Positions 1 to 8,068 of a stretch of 64,000 bases of DNA are shown piece by piece. Below the pieces are notes generated by a model. The model did not search any database and was not told the DNA's origin. It saw only the letters and a program-made list of their open reading frames with translations. Position 1 is the stretch's first letter. Each line of letters starts with the position of its first letter. Source of the DNA: Geodermatophilaceae bacterium NBWT11 (GTDB lineage: Bacteria; Actinomycetota; Actinomycetes; Mycobacteriales; Geodermatophilaceae); NCBI GenBank assembly GCA_014218215.1, contig CP043652.1:2418001-2482000 (forward strand). Reading direction: 5' to 3'. The position numbers and the translations under genes were made by a program.

Positions 1-44
1 GGCTGGCCGCGATCGCCGAGCGCCGGACCACGCCTCAGGACTGA
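1..44 (+). CDS. Possible 3' end of a gene entering from the left
   Basis: In the third forward frame the first bases read L-A-A-I-A-E-R-R-T-T-P-Q-D and then a TGA stop, which looks like an ordinary alanine- and arginine-rich protein tail. It would overlap the end of the YcaO gene, which runs the other way, by about ten bases. Only 13 codons are visible, so no family can be named and the call could be chance. Confidence 0.25.
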   Translation, partial: LAAIAERRTTPQD

Positions 45-1462
45 GCGAGCCGCTGGGGTGCGTGCCGGGTGGGCTCCCGGTACAGCGGGTACAGCTCGCC
101 GACCGTGCGGGCCACGGCGGCGACGTCGAGCCAGGCCGGCCCGCCGACCCGCTCGGTGGCCTCGGGGGTGAGCCGCACGGGCCGGCGGTCCGGGCCCTCG
201 GCGACCCCCAGCCCCACGAGGTCGCTGCCCCTCGCCAGCAGCCGCCGCAGCACTCGCTCGCCGATCCGGCCGTAGGACAGCGTCTCCACCTCCAGGCCCG
301 GGACCAGCACCTTGGCCACGTGCACCCCGCGCACCCCGGTCGCGGCGACGAGCAGGTCGAACCCGGCCAGCCGCTCCCGGTACAGCGCCAGCGTCTCCGC
401 CGGCCCGTGCACCGCCGACGTGGGCAGTCCGGCGAAGGGCACCTCGGTGCGGCGCGCCCACAGCGGGGCGAGCAGGTCCGTCAGCTCGGCGGTGCCCAGG
501 CCGGTCCAGGCGGTCATCGCCGCCAGCGCCCGGGGCTCCTGCTCGGGGAGCGGGGTGGCCAGCTCGTCGGCCAGGTAGTCCGGGTGCCGGGCCCGCACCC
601 CGGCCAGCGGGCCGAACGCGAACGCCCGCCGGGCTCGGGAGGACGCCAGCTCCAGCACGGCCTTGCGCACCGCCTCCGCCCGGTCGGGGGCGGCGGCCTC
701 GCCGATCGCGCTGACCACCACCGGCACCTCGGCCGCCGGGTCGGTGGCCACCGCGTGCACGACGACGGCGAACTCCGTGCTGGCCAGCTTCACCGTCACC
801 TGCAGCCCGGCCGCCTCCAGCGCGGCGATCGCGGCGAGGGCCTGGGGGTCGTCGATGCCGGTGACCACCCGGCCGGTGTCCAGGGCGCGGAAGTCCACGG
901 TGTTGCCGTGCCGCTGGAGCAGCTCCCCGATGCCGTGGCCCACGGCCCGCTCGATCGTGTCCCCGGCGCCCATGCCGTTGGTGATCGGGGTGACCAGCCA
1001 GCCCCCGGCCGGGGGAGGAGCGGCGATGCCGGCGGCGTGCGGGGCGACGAACTCGGCCGGCACCAGCACCTCCTCCCCGGTCGCCCAGCGGGTGGTGGGC
1101 AGCCAGCGCAGCGGCCGGTCCGGGTCGTCGTCCACGCCGGCGGGGAGCACCAGCGTGCGCGGGTCGGCCACCCGGTCGGCCCCGCGCTCGGCCACCAGCT
1201 CGCGGAAGGAGGCGGTGCGCGGCTCCCGGGCCAGCAGCGCGTCGTCGAGCAGCACCTGCTCGGCCAGCTCGCCCCACGCGCCGATCGCCGCGGCCTCCTC
1301 GGTCGCCCCGTAACCCACGCCGTGCCCCGACCGGGTGCCGTCGGCAGCCCGCCACACCGTGGCGGTGACCGGGATGCCGGTGCGGTCGTAGCCGCGCAGG
1401 TCCAGCTCGGTGGTGCGGCCCTCGGGCAGGGCGGCGCGGTAGGCGGCAGCGGGGTCGGTCAC
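35..1462 (-). CDS. YcaO-domain protein, stand-alone
   Basis: About 475 residues from a GTG start (V-T-D-P-A-A-A-Y). YcaO enzymes use ATP to activate a backbone amide and make azolines, thioamides or amidines in peptides or proteins. The nucleotide-binding signature is recognisable: the stretch TNGMGAGDTIERAVGHG followed by IGELLQRHG matches the family's SNGxAxG...E...HxxxExxER pattern, and a later SSRARRAF segment matches the R-rich helix of the fold. No precursor peptide, cyclodehydratase partner or TfuA gene lies to its right; its left neighbourhood is cut off by the window edge. Substrate is unknown. Without partners it could modify a protein, as in E. coli where YcaO acts with RimO on ribosomal S12, but nothing here shows that. 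Confidence 0.75.
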   Translation of the reverse strand: MTDPAAAYRAALPEGRTTELDLRGYDRTGIPVTATVWRAADGTRSGHGVGYGATEEAAAIGAWGELAEQVLLDDALLAREPRTASFRELVAERGADRVADPRTLVLPAGVDDDPDRPLRWLPTTRWATGEEVLVPAEFVAPHAAGIAAPPPAGGWLVTPITNGMGAGDTIERAVGHGIGELLQRHGNTVDFRALDTGRVVTGIDDPQALAAIAALEAAGLQVTVKLASTEFAVVVHAVATDPAAEVPVVVSAIGEAAAPDRAEAVRKAVLELASSRARRAFAFGPLAGVRARHPDYLADELATPLPEQEPRALAAMTAWTGLGTAELTDLLAPLWARRTEVPFAGLPTSAVHGPAETLALYRERLAGFDLLVAATGVRGVHVAKVLVPGLEVETLSYGRIGERVLRRLLARGSDLVGLGVAEGPDRRPVRLTPEATERVGGPAWLDVAAVARTVGELYPLYREPTRHAPQRLAQS

Positions 1463-1497
1463 GCACCCACGGTGCCCGGCCGGCCGGCCCGGCACAC

Positions 1498-2958
1498 TCA
1501 GTCCCGGCGGGGGCGCCCGCGCTTGACCACGTACATCGCCTCGTCGGCCGCGGTCAGCATGGTCTCCGGGGTCGACGCGGGCCCGCTGAGCGCGACGCCG
1601 ACGCTGACCCCGACCTGGTGCCGGCCGGCGCTGGACCACAGCGGATCGGTCATCGCCTCGGTCACCCGCTCGGCGAGCGCGGCCGCCACGGCGGGGTCGG
1701 CGACCTCGGGGCACATGAGCACGAACTCGTCGCCCCCGATGCGGGCGGCGGTGTCGCCGGGCCGGACGACGGCGGCGAGCCGGACCGCGGCCTGGGCCAG
1801 CACCTCGTCCCCGGCGGCGTGCCCGTGCGCGTCGTTGACGGCCTTGAACCCGTCGAGGTCGCAGTACAGCAGGGCCACCTGGTCACCCCGGCGGGCGGCG
1901 GCGACCAGGGCGTGGTCGAGCCGGTCGACCAGCAGGCTGCGGTTGGGCAGCCCGGTCAGCGGGTCGTGCAGCGCCGCGGTGCGCAGCTGCTCCTCCAGCT
2001 CGCGCTGGGCGGTGACGTCGGCCATCGCGACCACCGCACCCAGGAACCGGCCGGAGACGTCACGCACCTCGGTCGCCGAGCAGGACACCGTGCGCGGGAA
2101 CCGGTCGTGCGGGTGGATGACGATCTCGGCGTCGGTGACCCGGCCCTCGGTGTAGGCCCGCAGCAGCGGCACCTGGTCGGCCGGCAGCGGGGTCCGCCCG
2201 TCGGCCTCGAACAGGTCGTAGGCGGTGGGCAGCTCCGCCGGGGTGAGACCGCTGTCGGTGTCGTGGCCGTGCCAGAAGCGGCTGACCTGGTTGAACAGCG
2301 TGATCCGGCCCTCGGCGTCGGCAGCCACCACGCCCACCGGCAGCGCCTCCAGCAGCGCCCGGTCGAAGGCCTGGGTGCGCACCAGCTCGTCGTTGGCCCG
2401 CACCAGCTCGGCGCGGGCGGCCTCGCCGATCCGGGCGGCCCGGCGGCGCTCCAGCAGGGCCACCACGACCCAGGCGAGGTCGTTCAGCCGGGCCACCTGG
2501 TCCTCCGTGAGCACCCCCGGCACCTCGTCGCTGACGCACAGCGTGCCGATGACGACCCCGTCGACCACCAGCGGTGCGCCGGCGTACAGCCGGACCCGGG
2601 CCCAGCGGCCGTCGACCCAGGCGCTGTCGGTGAACCGGGGGTCGGCGGCCAGGTCGGGGGAGGAGAACACCCCGCCGAGTTGCGCCACCCGGTGGCAGGG
2701 CGACTCGTCGCGGGGTGACTCCCCGCCGACGAACCCGAAGGTGGCCGGCTGGGTCATGACGTCGGTGTCGAGCAGGTGGATCCCGGCAAAGCGGGTGCCG
2801 CACACGGTCGCGGCCAGCCGGGTCACGGCGTCCAGCTCGGCGTCGGACGGGGCGTCGAGCAGGTCCAGGTCGACCAGCACCCGGTGCTGGCGTTCCCGCT
2901 GCGCGGCGTCGTCGTCCGGGGGGTCGAGGACGCCGTCCCCGTACCGCTCGCTGAGCAT
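1498..2958 (-). CDS. GAF-PAS-GGDEF diguanylate cyclase
   Basis: About 486 residues. An N-terminal GAF domain (residues about 30-185, with the typical CHRV and YAGAPL motifs) is followed by a PAS domain (about 205-320) and a GGDEF domain (about 330-485). The active-site signature is intact as IGGDEF, and an RPGD motif sits exactly five residues before it, matching the RxxD inhibitory c-di-GMP site of the family. It should make c-di-GMP from two GTP in the cytoplasm in response to a small molecule or redox signal bound by GAF or PAS. There are no membrane segments. The start is the ATG with a GGTGGG ribosome-binding site eight bases upstream; a GTG two codons earlier is the alternative. Confidence 0.88.
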   Translation of the reverse strand: MLSERYGDGVLDPPDDDAAQRERQHRVLVDLDLLDAPSDAELDAVTRLAATVCGTRFAGIHLLDTDVMTQPATFGFVGGESPRDESPCHRVAQLGGVFSSPDLAADPRFTDSAWVDGRWARVRLYAGAPLVVDGVVIGTLCVSDEVPGVLTEDQVARLNDLAWVVVALLERRRAARIGEAARAELVRANDELVRTQAFDRALLEALPVGVVAADAEGRITLFNQVSRFWHGHDTDSGLTPAELPTAYDLFEADGRTPLPADQVPLLRAYTEGRVTDAEIVIHPHDRFPRTVSCSATEVRDVSGRFLGAVVAMADVTAQRELEEQLRTAALHDPLTGLPNRSLLVDRLDHALVAAARRGDQVALLYCDLDGFKAVNDAHGHAAGDEVLAQAAVRLAAVVRPGDTAARIGGDEFVLMCPEVADPAVAAALAERVTEAMTDPLWSSAGRHQVGVSVGVALSGPASTPETMLTAADEAMYVVKRGRPRRD

Positions 2959-3071
2959 GCCCACGTCCCACCCGTCCTGTCGGCGGACCCGTCGTCCGTC
3001 AGGAGGACAACGGCCCGGACGCTAGTGGTCTTGAGACGTCCCGGACAGGGTCCCCCGGCAGGGGGAGGAGG

Positions 3072-3671
3072 TCACCCGACCAGCTGACGCACCGTCTCCA
3101 CCACCGCGACGACGGCGAAGACCGCGAAGAGCACCGCGGCGACCCGGCGGATCAGCGGGATGGGCAGCTTGTCGGCGAGCTTTGTGCCCAGGAAGACGGC
3201 CAGCCCGGAGACGACCAGCAGCGCGGCCCACGCGCCGACGAAGACCGAGAGCGGCTCGTCGTAGCGGGCGGCCAGGCCGGCGGTGGCCAGCTGGGACAGG
3301 TCGCCCCACTCGGCGGCGAACAGCACGCCGAAGGAGATCGCGGCCGCGCGCAGGAACGGGGTCTTCTCGCGCTGCTCGGCGGCCTCCCCGCCGTCCTCGG
3401 GTCCGCTGTTCGCGCTGCGCCACAGCAGCACGGCGCCGACCAGGAACAGCAGCGCGACGATGCCGCTGACCAGCGCCGCGGGCAGCAGCGACAGCAGCGA
3501 GCCGGCGGTGACCGCGATGGCCACCTGCACGGCGAACGCGGTGCCGACGCCGACGAAGACCGGCAGCGGGGCGAACCGGGTGGCCAGCACCAGGGTGGCG
3601 AACAGCGTCTTGTCCGGCAGCTCGACCGGGAGGATCAGGATGAACGCCGCAGCGACGACGGACAGGACCAC
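3072..3671 (-). CDS. GDT1/TMEM165-family membrane transporter (UPF0016)
   Basis: About 199 residues from a GTG with a purine-rich AGAAGAGG ribosome-binding site. The protein is almost all membrane helices and carries the two family signatures, one per inverted repeat: VELPDKT near residue 15 (the E-x-G-D-K-T type motif) and EWGDLSQ near residue 115. Family members exchange Mn2+ or Ca2+ for protons; bacterial members studied so far are manganese exporters. The direction and ion here are inferred from the family. The gene follows larC on the same strand, separated by a 170-base leader with several hairpins, listed separately. The first repeat has a proline where most relatives have a glycine. 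Confidence 0.85.
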   Translation of the reverse strand: MVLSVVAAAFILILPVELPDKTLFATLVLATRFAPLPVFVGVGTAFAVQVAIAVTAGSLLSLLPAALVSGIVALLFLVGAVLLWRSANSGPEDGGEAAEQREKTPFLRAAAISFGVLFAAEWGDLSQLATAGLAARYDEPLSVFVGAWAALLVVSGLAVFLGTKLADKLPIPLIRRVAAVLFAVFAVVAVVETVRQLVG

Positions 3672-3841
3672 GGGGGCCTCTTCTCTGCTCGGCGCGACCG
3701 GGCAGGGGGCGCACGCCTCCGACCGGCAGCGCCACGGGTGGGTGGACTGCAACAGTCGAAGGTCTCGCCCATCCGGTTCGCACCGGACCCGCTGACCGGG
3801 TGCCCCGGGGGGCACCAGCATGTCGACCAGCGGACGGGGGG
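3672..3841 (-). promoter_or_regulatory. Structured leader upstream of the GDT1-type gene
   Basis: This 170-base gap between larC and the transporter contains three perfect small inverted repeats: GGTGCCCC/GGGGCACC at 3799-3816 with a two-base loop, TCCGGT/ACCGGA at 3772-3787, and GACTG/CAGTC at 3745-3757. The first could be the larC terminator; the others lie in what would be the transporter's 5' leader. Bacterial GDT1-type genes are sometimes controlled by the yybP-ykoY manganese riboswitch, but I could not recognise its conserved core, so this is only a candidate structured leader. Confidence 0.35.
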
Positions 3842-5023
3842 CTACTCCCCTTCTCCGCCCGGGACCCTAGCCCATGCCGCCGCGGTGGCGGCACGCAGCA
3901 CCTCCTTGACCGGTAGACCCCGCTCACGGGCCAGGGCGGCGACGTCCTCGAACTCGACGCTGACGTTGAGCACCCGGCCCGCGTCGTCCCGGGCGGTCTT
4001 GGTGCCCACCCGGCCGCCGAGGACGTCGACGTGGTCCTGGCTGCGGGCCAGGGCCACCTTGCCGACCGGCGAGACGCGCAGCCCGATCGTGGGGGTGTGG
4101 GCGAACACCGCCCGCTGGACGGCGGCCACCGTCTCGGGCCGGCACAGCGCGGCCAGCGTGTGTGCCGGGCGGCCCTTCTTCATCAGGATCGGGGTCAGCC
4201 AGGCGTCGCTGGCCCCGGCGGCGAAGAGCGCGTCGAGCACCCCGGGCCACAGCCGGGGGTCCAGGTCGTCGATGTTGGCCTCGAGCACCACCGGTGTGCC
4301 GGGGGTGGCCACCGGCTCCCCGAGCACCAGCCGGACGGCGTTGGGCAGCTCGACCGGGTCGCGGCCGCCGGCCCCGGACCCGACCAGGGCCGGTCGCATC
4401 CCGGGCAGCGGGCCCCAGACGTCCACCAGCTCGGCGACCAGCGCCGCCCCGGTCGGGGTGCAGCACTCGTGCGGCACCGGTCCGGCGTGCACCGGCAGAC
4501 CGGTCAGCAGCTCCAGCACCGCCGGTCCGGGCACCGGCACGACGCCGTGCTCCCCGCGGGCGGTGCCGCTGCCCAGCGCCACCGAGGTCGCGTGCAGCTC
4601 GGCCAGCCCGAGGTGGGCGAACCCGGCGACCACCCCGACCACGTCGGCCAGGGCGTCCAGGGCGCCGACCTCGTGGAAGTGCACCTCGTCGGCGGGCACC
4701 CGGTGCACCCGGCCCTCGGCCGCGGCCAGCCGGGCGAAGACGGCCAGCGCCCGCTCCCGGACGGCGTCGTCCAGCGTCGCGCCGCCCAGCAGCTCCCGGA
4801 CGTCGGCCCAGGTGCGGTGGTGGGTGCTCGGCGGGGCGTCGACGTGCACCCGGGTGGCACCCAGCCCGTGCCGGGTGACCTGCTCGGTGCGCAGCAGCAC
4901 CGGTTCGACCGGCAGCCCGGCGACGGCGTCCTGCACCACGGCCAGCGGCACGCCGGCGTCGACCAGGGCGCCGAGCAGCATGTCGCCACTCGCGCCCGCC
5001 GCGAGGTCCAGCCAGCCGATCAC
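3842..5023 (-). CDS. larC: LarC, nickel insertion enzyme for the nickel-pincer nucleotide
   Basis: About 393 residues from a GTG start. The N-terminus WLDLAAGASGDMLLGAL is the characteristic LarC opening, followed by the histidine-bearing DEVHFHEVGALDALADVVG, HECCTPTGAALV, and the C-terminal ANIDDLDPRLWPGVLDAL and ILMKKGRPAH motifs. LarC inserts nickel into the pyridinium bis-thiocarboxylate mononucleotide made by LarB and LarE, giving the cofactor of lactate racemase LarA and relatives. The protein is a single chain here, not split into LarC1 and LarC2. It sits just downstream of a LarB domain encoded by the next gene on the same strand (33-base gap), so the two are probably co-transcribed. 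larE and larA are not in the window. Confidence 0.93.
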   Translation of the reverse strand: MIGWLDLAAGASGDMLLGALVDAGVPLAVVQDAVAGLPVEPVLLRTEQVTRHGLGATRVHVDAPPSTHHRTWADVRELLGGATLDDAVRERALAVFARLAAAEGRVHRVPADEVHFHEVGALDALADVVGVVAGFAHLGLAELHATSVALGSGTARGEHGVVPVPGPAVLELLTGLPVHAGPVPHECCTPTGAALVAELVDVWGPLPGMRPALVGSGAGGRDPVELPNAVRLVLGEPVATPGTPVVLEANIDDLDPRLWPGVLDALFAAGASDAWLTPILMKKGRPAHTLAALCRPETVAAVQRAVFAHTPTIGLRVSPVGKVALARSQDHVDVLGGRVGTKTARDDAGRVLNVSVEFEDVAALARERGLPVKEVLRAATAAAWARVPGGEGE

Positions 5024-5056
5024 GAGGTCATGGTGCCCCGAGCGGCGCGGCCCGGG

Positions 5057-8000
5057 TCAGCGGGGGATGGACCGCCGGGCGATCCGGGCGGCGAACACGC
5101 CGGCGGCGTAGCCGTTGTCGATGTTGGAGACGACCACGCCCGGGCTCGCCGAGTTGAGCACGGTGAGCAGCGCGCCGAAGCCACCGAAGGAGCTGGTCTG
5201 CCCGGTGGAGGTGGGGACCGCGACGATCGGCACCTCGGTCATCCCGGCGACCACGGTGGCGAGTGCGGCGTCCAGGCCGGCGACGACCACCAGGCAGTCG
5301 ACATCGGTGAGCAGCGAGCTGTCGGCCAGCAGCGGGCGCATCCGGCTGCCCCCGACGTCGTCGACCCGGGTGACCTCGGTGCCGGTCACCTTGGCCACGA
5401 ACGCGGCCTCGGCGGCGACCGGGGTGTCCCCGGAGCTGGCGCACAGCACGGCGACCCGGCCGCGCACCTCGGGCAGCGGGCCGACGGCGGCGGCCATCGC
5501 GGCGGCGTCCATGGTCGTGTAGGCGTCGTGCTCGCTGGCCAGGGCGACCAGCGTCTCCGCCGAGGCCCGGACGACGACCGCGGCCCGGTCGGGGAACTCG
5601 CGGCGGGCGTCGCGGACCAGGGCCAGGACCTGCTCGGTGCTGCGCCCGGTGCCCCAGATGACGTCGGGGCCGACGGTGGCGGGGGGCTGGCGGGTGACGA
5701 CCGGGCTGGTGCTGGGCGGACGGACGTCGGCCTGCGGGGTCTGGGTGGCCTGCTGCCGGGGGGCGGGCTCGGGCCGGACCGTGCGGCCGCGCTGCTCGCG
5801 CTGGCCGCCGGCACCGGGGACGGGCTCGACGAGGAGCCGGGCGAAGCCGCCCGCGCCGTCCTCGTCGGGGGCGTCGTCCTGCTCGTCGGCCGCCGGGGTC
5901 GGCTCGGCAGCGGGCCCGTCGCCGAAGAGCACGTCGGTGGGCCGGCCGGGACGCCGCGTCGCGTCGCTCGGGCCGGACTCCTCGGCGTGGGTCTGCGGCT
6001 GCACGTCAGTGACACTAACCGGCCCGTCCCCTGACTCCGGGTCATCCGCGGGGGCCGTGTCGGCGGGCAGCAGCTCGCCCTCCAGGAAGGTGGGGGACAG
6101 CCGGTAGACCGGCGCGACCTCGGCGGTCGGGTCGTCGGTGGCCCGGGTCTGGGTGACCCCGGAGAGCCGGACGACGCGGTCCCGGCCGCTGCGCTTGGCG
6201 TCGTAGAGCACGCCGTCGGCGGCGGCGAACAGGGTGCGCCGGTCGTCCCCGCGGGCCGCCGAGGCGATGCCCACGCTGATCGTGACCGGCACGTCGATGC
6301 CGAGGGCGGACCAGTCGTTGCCCGAGATCGACCGGCGGATCCGCTCCATCGCCCGCTCGCCCTGCTCGGCGGTGGTGTCGGGCAGCAGCACGACGAACTC
6401 GTCGCCGGCCCAGCGGCACACCTCGTCGCTGTCGCGCACCCCGTCGACCAGCAGCTGGGCGACGGCGCGGAGCACCGCGTCACCGCCGGGGTGCCCGGCG
6501 GCGTCGTTGATGGACTTGAAGTGGTCGATGTCCACCACGGCCAGCGCGGGCGCGGCGCCCGCGGCCAGCAGACCGTCGAGGCGGGCCTCGGCGTAGCGCC
6601 GGTTGGGCAGGTGGGTCAGCGGGTCCTCGTAGGCCTGGCGGCGCAGCTGGCCGGCGGCCCGCTCGGTCTCCAGCAGGCTCTTGCGCCGGCCGAACAGCTC
6701 GACCCAGCGGGTGCGCCGCTCGTCGACCCGGTCCAGCTCGTCGGCCAGGTAGGCCTGGAGGTAGGGCAGCGCGCGGGCGGCGTCGTCGAGCTCGGCGTGC
6801 AGCGTGCACAGCTCGCGCAGTGCGGACCGGCGCAGGCGGGGCAGGCCGTGCTCGGTGGCCAGCGCCAGAGCGTGCGCCAGGTGGTCGTCGGCCGAGCGGA
6901 CCCGGGCGGTGTCCCCGACCAGGCTGCCGGACCGACGCAGTGCCCGCCCCAGCGCCAGCTCGGCGGAGGCGAGCAGCCCGCGGTCGTCCTCGGAGGTCAG
7001 CGCGACGGCCTGCCGCAGCGGGGCGACGGCGGCCGGGCACTCGCCCAGCCCGACCAGCGCCCACCCGTGCACGACCTGGGCCTGGACCCGGCGGGGGTCA
7101 CCGACCGGCAGCTCGGCCAGCGCCCGGTCGGCCAGCGCCCGGGACTCGGCGAAGTAGGGCCGGGCGTCGTCGGTGCGGGCGTCGTCGAGCAGGTTCTCCC
7201 CGACCTCGGCGCACAGCGCGGCCAGGCGGGCGGCGGTGTCCCCCACCAGCGCGGCGGACCCGGCGCCGGGCACGTCGTCGGCCAGCCGGACGGCGGTGTC
7301 GTGGGCGCGCCGCTGGTAGTCCAGGGCCAGCGGCATGAGCTCGAGGTCGGCGAGCACCCCGGAGAGGGCGCCCAGGGTGTGCACCAGCAGCGGGCTGACC
7401 GGCAGCGCCGGGTCCAGCAGGCTGGCGGCCTCGACCGCCTCGTCCATCGCGGCGTCGGTGCGGCGGGAGAGCAGCTCGATCCGGGCGTGCCGGGCCAGGC
7501 CCGCCGCGCGCTGCAGGTCGTCGTCGGAGGCGTCGAAGGCGGCCCGGGCGGAGCGGACCAGCGCGATCGCCAGCGCGGCGTGCGCGGCGGACTCCGAGCG
7601 GGTGCCCAGCTCGACGGCCGCGACTGGGGCGTCGTCGGGGGTCTCGGCGGCCTCGAGCAGCTCGGCGACCCCGTCGTGCAGGTCCAGCGGCTCCTCGGTG
7701 GCCGAGGCGTCGATCGGGTCACCGAGCAGGGTGAAACCGGCCATCCGCAGCCGCCGGACCAGCAGCTCGGCGCGCAGCGTGTCGGCCCAGGCGCGGGCCA
7801 GGGAGGTCAGCGGGGCGCCGGCGGTGGGCGGCACGGAGAGACCGGCGTCGCCGTCGACGTCGGCCAGGAGCGTCTCGGCGAGGTCCAGCTGCCAGTTGGC
7901 CAGCGCGGAACTCACCTGCTCGTGCAGGACCCCGGGTGGCACGAGCGCAGAGTGCACGCTGGCGGTGCCGCTGTCACGCACCGGGCCCGGGGCACGCCGG

Positions 8001-8068
8001 GAGTCCGCCCGTCCGTGCTGTCGGTCGCCCGTCCCGGCACCCGACCGGCGGGGTCGGGGAGCGCTCAC
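5057..8068 (-). CDS. Helical-repeat GGDEF protein fused in frame to a LarB (NCAIR mutase-like) domain
   Basis: One open frame of about 1003 residues. The first half is alpha-helical and TPR-like; residues about 500-660 form a GGDEF domain with an AGDEF active site and an RDSD motif five residues upstream (possible inhibitory site). A proline-, alanine- and acid-rich linker of about 150 residues leads to a C-terminal LarB domain starting near DVIWGTGRSTEQV and ending with SNIDNGYAAGVFAARI. LarB carboxylates and hydrolyses nicotinic acid adenine dinucleotide, the first step to the nickel-pincer cofactor. The position where LarB has its catalytic Cys (NSC) reads NSA. The GTG start overlaps the upstream gene's stop as GTGA. 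Either this is a real fusion, or larB is translated separately from an internal GTG in the linker; the frame has no stop. Confidence 0.75.
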   Translation of the reverse strand: MSAPRPRRSGAGTGDRQHGRADSRRAPGPVRDSGTASVHSALVPPGVLHEQVSSALANWQLDLAETLLADVDGDAGLSVPPTAGAPLTSLARAWADTLRAELLVRRLRMAGFTLLGDPIDASATEEPLDLHDGVAELLEAAETPDDAPVAAVELGTRSESAAHAALAIALVRSARAAFDASDDDLQRAAGLARHARIELLSRRTDAAMDEAVEAASLLDPALPVSPLLVHTLGALSGVLADLELMPLALDYQRRAHDTAVRLADDVPGAGSAALVGDTAARLAALCAEVGENLLDDARTDDARPYFAESRALADRALAELPVGDPRRVQAQVVHGWALVGLGECPAAVAPLRQAVALTSEDDRGLLASAELALGRALRRSGSLVGDTARVRSADDHLAHALALATEHGLPRLRRSALRELCTLHAELDDAARALPYLQAYLADELDRVDERRTRWVELFGRRKSLLETERAAGQLRRQAYEDPLTHLPNRRYAEARLDGLLAAGAAPALAVVDIDHFKSINDAAGHPGGDAVLRAVAQLLVDGVRDSDEVCRWAGDEFVVLLPDTTAEQGERAMERIRRSISGNDWSALGIDVPVTISVGIASAARGDDRRTLFAAADGVLYDAKRSGRDRVVRLSGVTQTRATDDPTAEVAPVYRLSPTFLEGELLPADTAPADDPESGDGPVSVTDVQPQTHAEESGPSDATRRPGRPTDVLFGDGPAAEPTPAADEQDDAPDEDGAGGFARLLVEPVPGAGGQREQRGRTVRPEPAPRQQATQTPQADVRPPSTSPVVTRQPPATVGPDVIWGTGRSTEQVLALVRDARREFPDRAAVVVRASAETLVALASEHDAYTTMDAAAMAAAVGPLPEVRGRVAVLCASSGDTPVAAEAAFVAKVTGTEVTRVDDVGGSRMRPLLADSSLLTDVDCLVVVAGLDAALATVVAGMTEVPIVAVPTSTGQTSSFGGFGALLTVLNSASPGVVVSNIDNGYAAGVFAARIARRSIPR

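Noticed and set aside
62-2155. Very long open frame on the plus strand over the YcaO and GGDEF genes
   Set aside because: It is a high-GC shadow: the encoded protein is arginine-, glycine- and histidine-rich with no family motif, and the minus strand has clear YcaO and GGDEF signatures. The same holds for the long plus-strand frames at 4031-6034, 6491-8824, 40675-42582 and 43184-45817.
3672-3841. A yybP-ykoY manganese riboswitch
   Set aside because: The conserved loop sequences of that riboswitch are not recognisable; only generic hairpins are seen.
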